A DNA stretch of 21,611 bases, taken from assembly GCF_000003605.2 (NCBI RefSeq), contig NW_003116449.1, forward strand, positions 506,351 to 527,961, in the 5' to 3' direction. This document shows, in pieces, positions 21,038 to 21,611 of the stretch. The notes under the pieces were generated by a model, which saw nothing but the letters and a program-made list of their open reading frames with translations, was not told the origin of the DNA and ran no database searches. This stretch comes from Saccoglossus kowalevskii. Taxonomy: Eukaryota > Hemichordata > Enteropneusta > Harrimaniidae. The translations under genes and the position numbers were made by a program. Position 1 is the first letter of the stretch. The number at the start of each line of letters is the position of its first letter.

Positions 21038-21043
21038 GTGAGT
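21038..21043 (+). other. Splice donor after the DNA-binding-domain exon
   Basis: GTGAGT follows AAGGATG and is a full-consensus donor. The position, just after the MNKD codons with one base of the next codon included, is where a DNA-binding-domain intron is expected in this family. The intron continues past the window. Confidence 0.85.
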
Positions 21044-21051
21044 GGGAACTT

Positions 21052-21611
21052 CACATGTCACTTATATATACCACAATTACACTTATATACACCACAATTA
21101 CATTTACATATACCACCATCACATTCACATATACCACCATTACATTTACATATACCACCAATACTTTTACATATACCACCATTACATTTATGTATACCAC
21201 CATTACATGTATACCACCATTACATTTATGTATACCACCATTCCTTTTATATATACCACCATTACATTCATGTATACCACCATTCTTTTTATATATACCA
21301 CCATTACATTTATATATACCACCATTACATTTGTGTATACCACCATTCCTTTTATATATACCACCATTCCTTTTATATATACCACCACTCCTTTTATATA
21401 TACCACCATTACTTTTATATATACCACCATTACTTTTATATATACCACCATTACTTTTATGTATACCACCATTACTTTTATATATACCACCATTCCTTTT
21501 ATATATACCACATTACATTTATATATACCACATTACATTTATATATACCACATTACATTTATGTATACCACCATTCCTTTTATGTATACCACCATTCCTT
21601 TTATATATAAG
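21052..21611. repeat. 21-bp minisatellite in the receptor intron, about 26 units
   Basis: The unit is TATACCACCATTACTTTTAT plus one base, with sub-variants ATTACATTTA, ATTCCTTTTA and ACAATTACACTTA. Units on the left (to about 21190) carry ATTACATT and CACATA; units in the middle and right carry TTCCTTTT or TTACTTTT and are more uniform, so homogenisation is recent on the right. A shortened unit of 17 bp lies at about 21194-21210, and several 20-bp units (one C lost from CCACC) lie at about 21502-21560. The array starts about 15-20 bp after the splice donor and is cut by the window end. All three forward frames are free of stops in the unit itself, which explains the long low-complexity frames (YHHYFYI type); these are not genes. 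Confidence 0.95.

Noticed and set aside
21035-21610. 191-codon plus frame and 102-codon minus frame rich in Y/H or V/Y/I
   Set aside because: These are translations of the 21-bp intronic minisatellite, out of frame with or antisense to the receptor.
1-21611. tRNA, rRNA, CRISPR, operon or phage features
   Set aside because: No tRNA box A/B pair, rRNA core or direct-repeat/spacer array was seen. The tandem arrays have no unique spacers, and the gene structure is eukaryotic.

Overview
The window is metazoan nuclear DNA. Coding capacity is very sparse, introns are spliceosomal (GT-AG), the base composition is AT-leaning, there are several minisatellites, one decayed LINE and one MITE-like element. 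The only securely identified gene is a nuclear receptor of the NR2E type (the tailless/PNR/dissatisfaction/NR2E6 group). The sequence alone does not name the species. The receptor type and the repeat content suggest an invertebrate bilaterian, perhaps a lophotrochozoan, but that is inference.

Layout. Positions 1 to about 14,500 contain no gene that I can support. This part holds an old, strongly diverged ~19-bp tandem array (840-1262), a DR1 nuclear-receptor-type site (1950-1962), homeodomain and octamer motifs in an AT-rich block (3500-4404), a palindromic CRE (6650-6657), a 244-bp TTAA-flanked MITE-like element (7962-8205), a 28-unit 24-bp minisatellite that is open in five of six frames (8745-9406), a perfect RFX X-box palindrome (10772-10785) and a 31-bp minisatellite (12849-13283) with decayed older units on its left.

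Positions 14,551-14,861 look like the promoter and first exon of the receptor gene. Two CCAAT boxes face each other, and an ATG with A at -3 is followed after only ten coding bases by a strong splice donor. The proposed intron 1 (14862-20746) carries a 5'-truncated LINE in antisense (about 15790-17140) and a long imperfect inverted repeat (17583-17826). The exon at 20747-21037 encodes the complete two-zinc-finger DNA-binding domain. It is 291 bp long with phase-1 introns on both sides, and phase 1 is also what the proposed first exon requires. Its donor is followed within about 25 bp by a 21-bp minisatellite that runs to the end of the window. The ligand-binding domain must lie downstream.

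I found no multi-gene system here. The most interesting points are the receptor's P-box with Arg at the usual Ser/Lys position, its possible ten-base coding first exon, and a reading frame that stays open from the receptor exon through the whole intronic minisatellite to the window edge.
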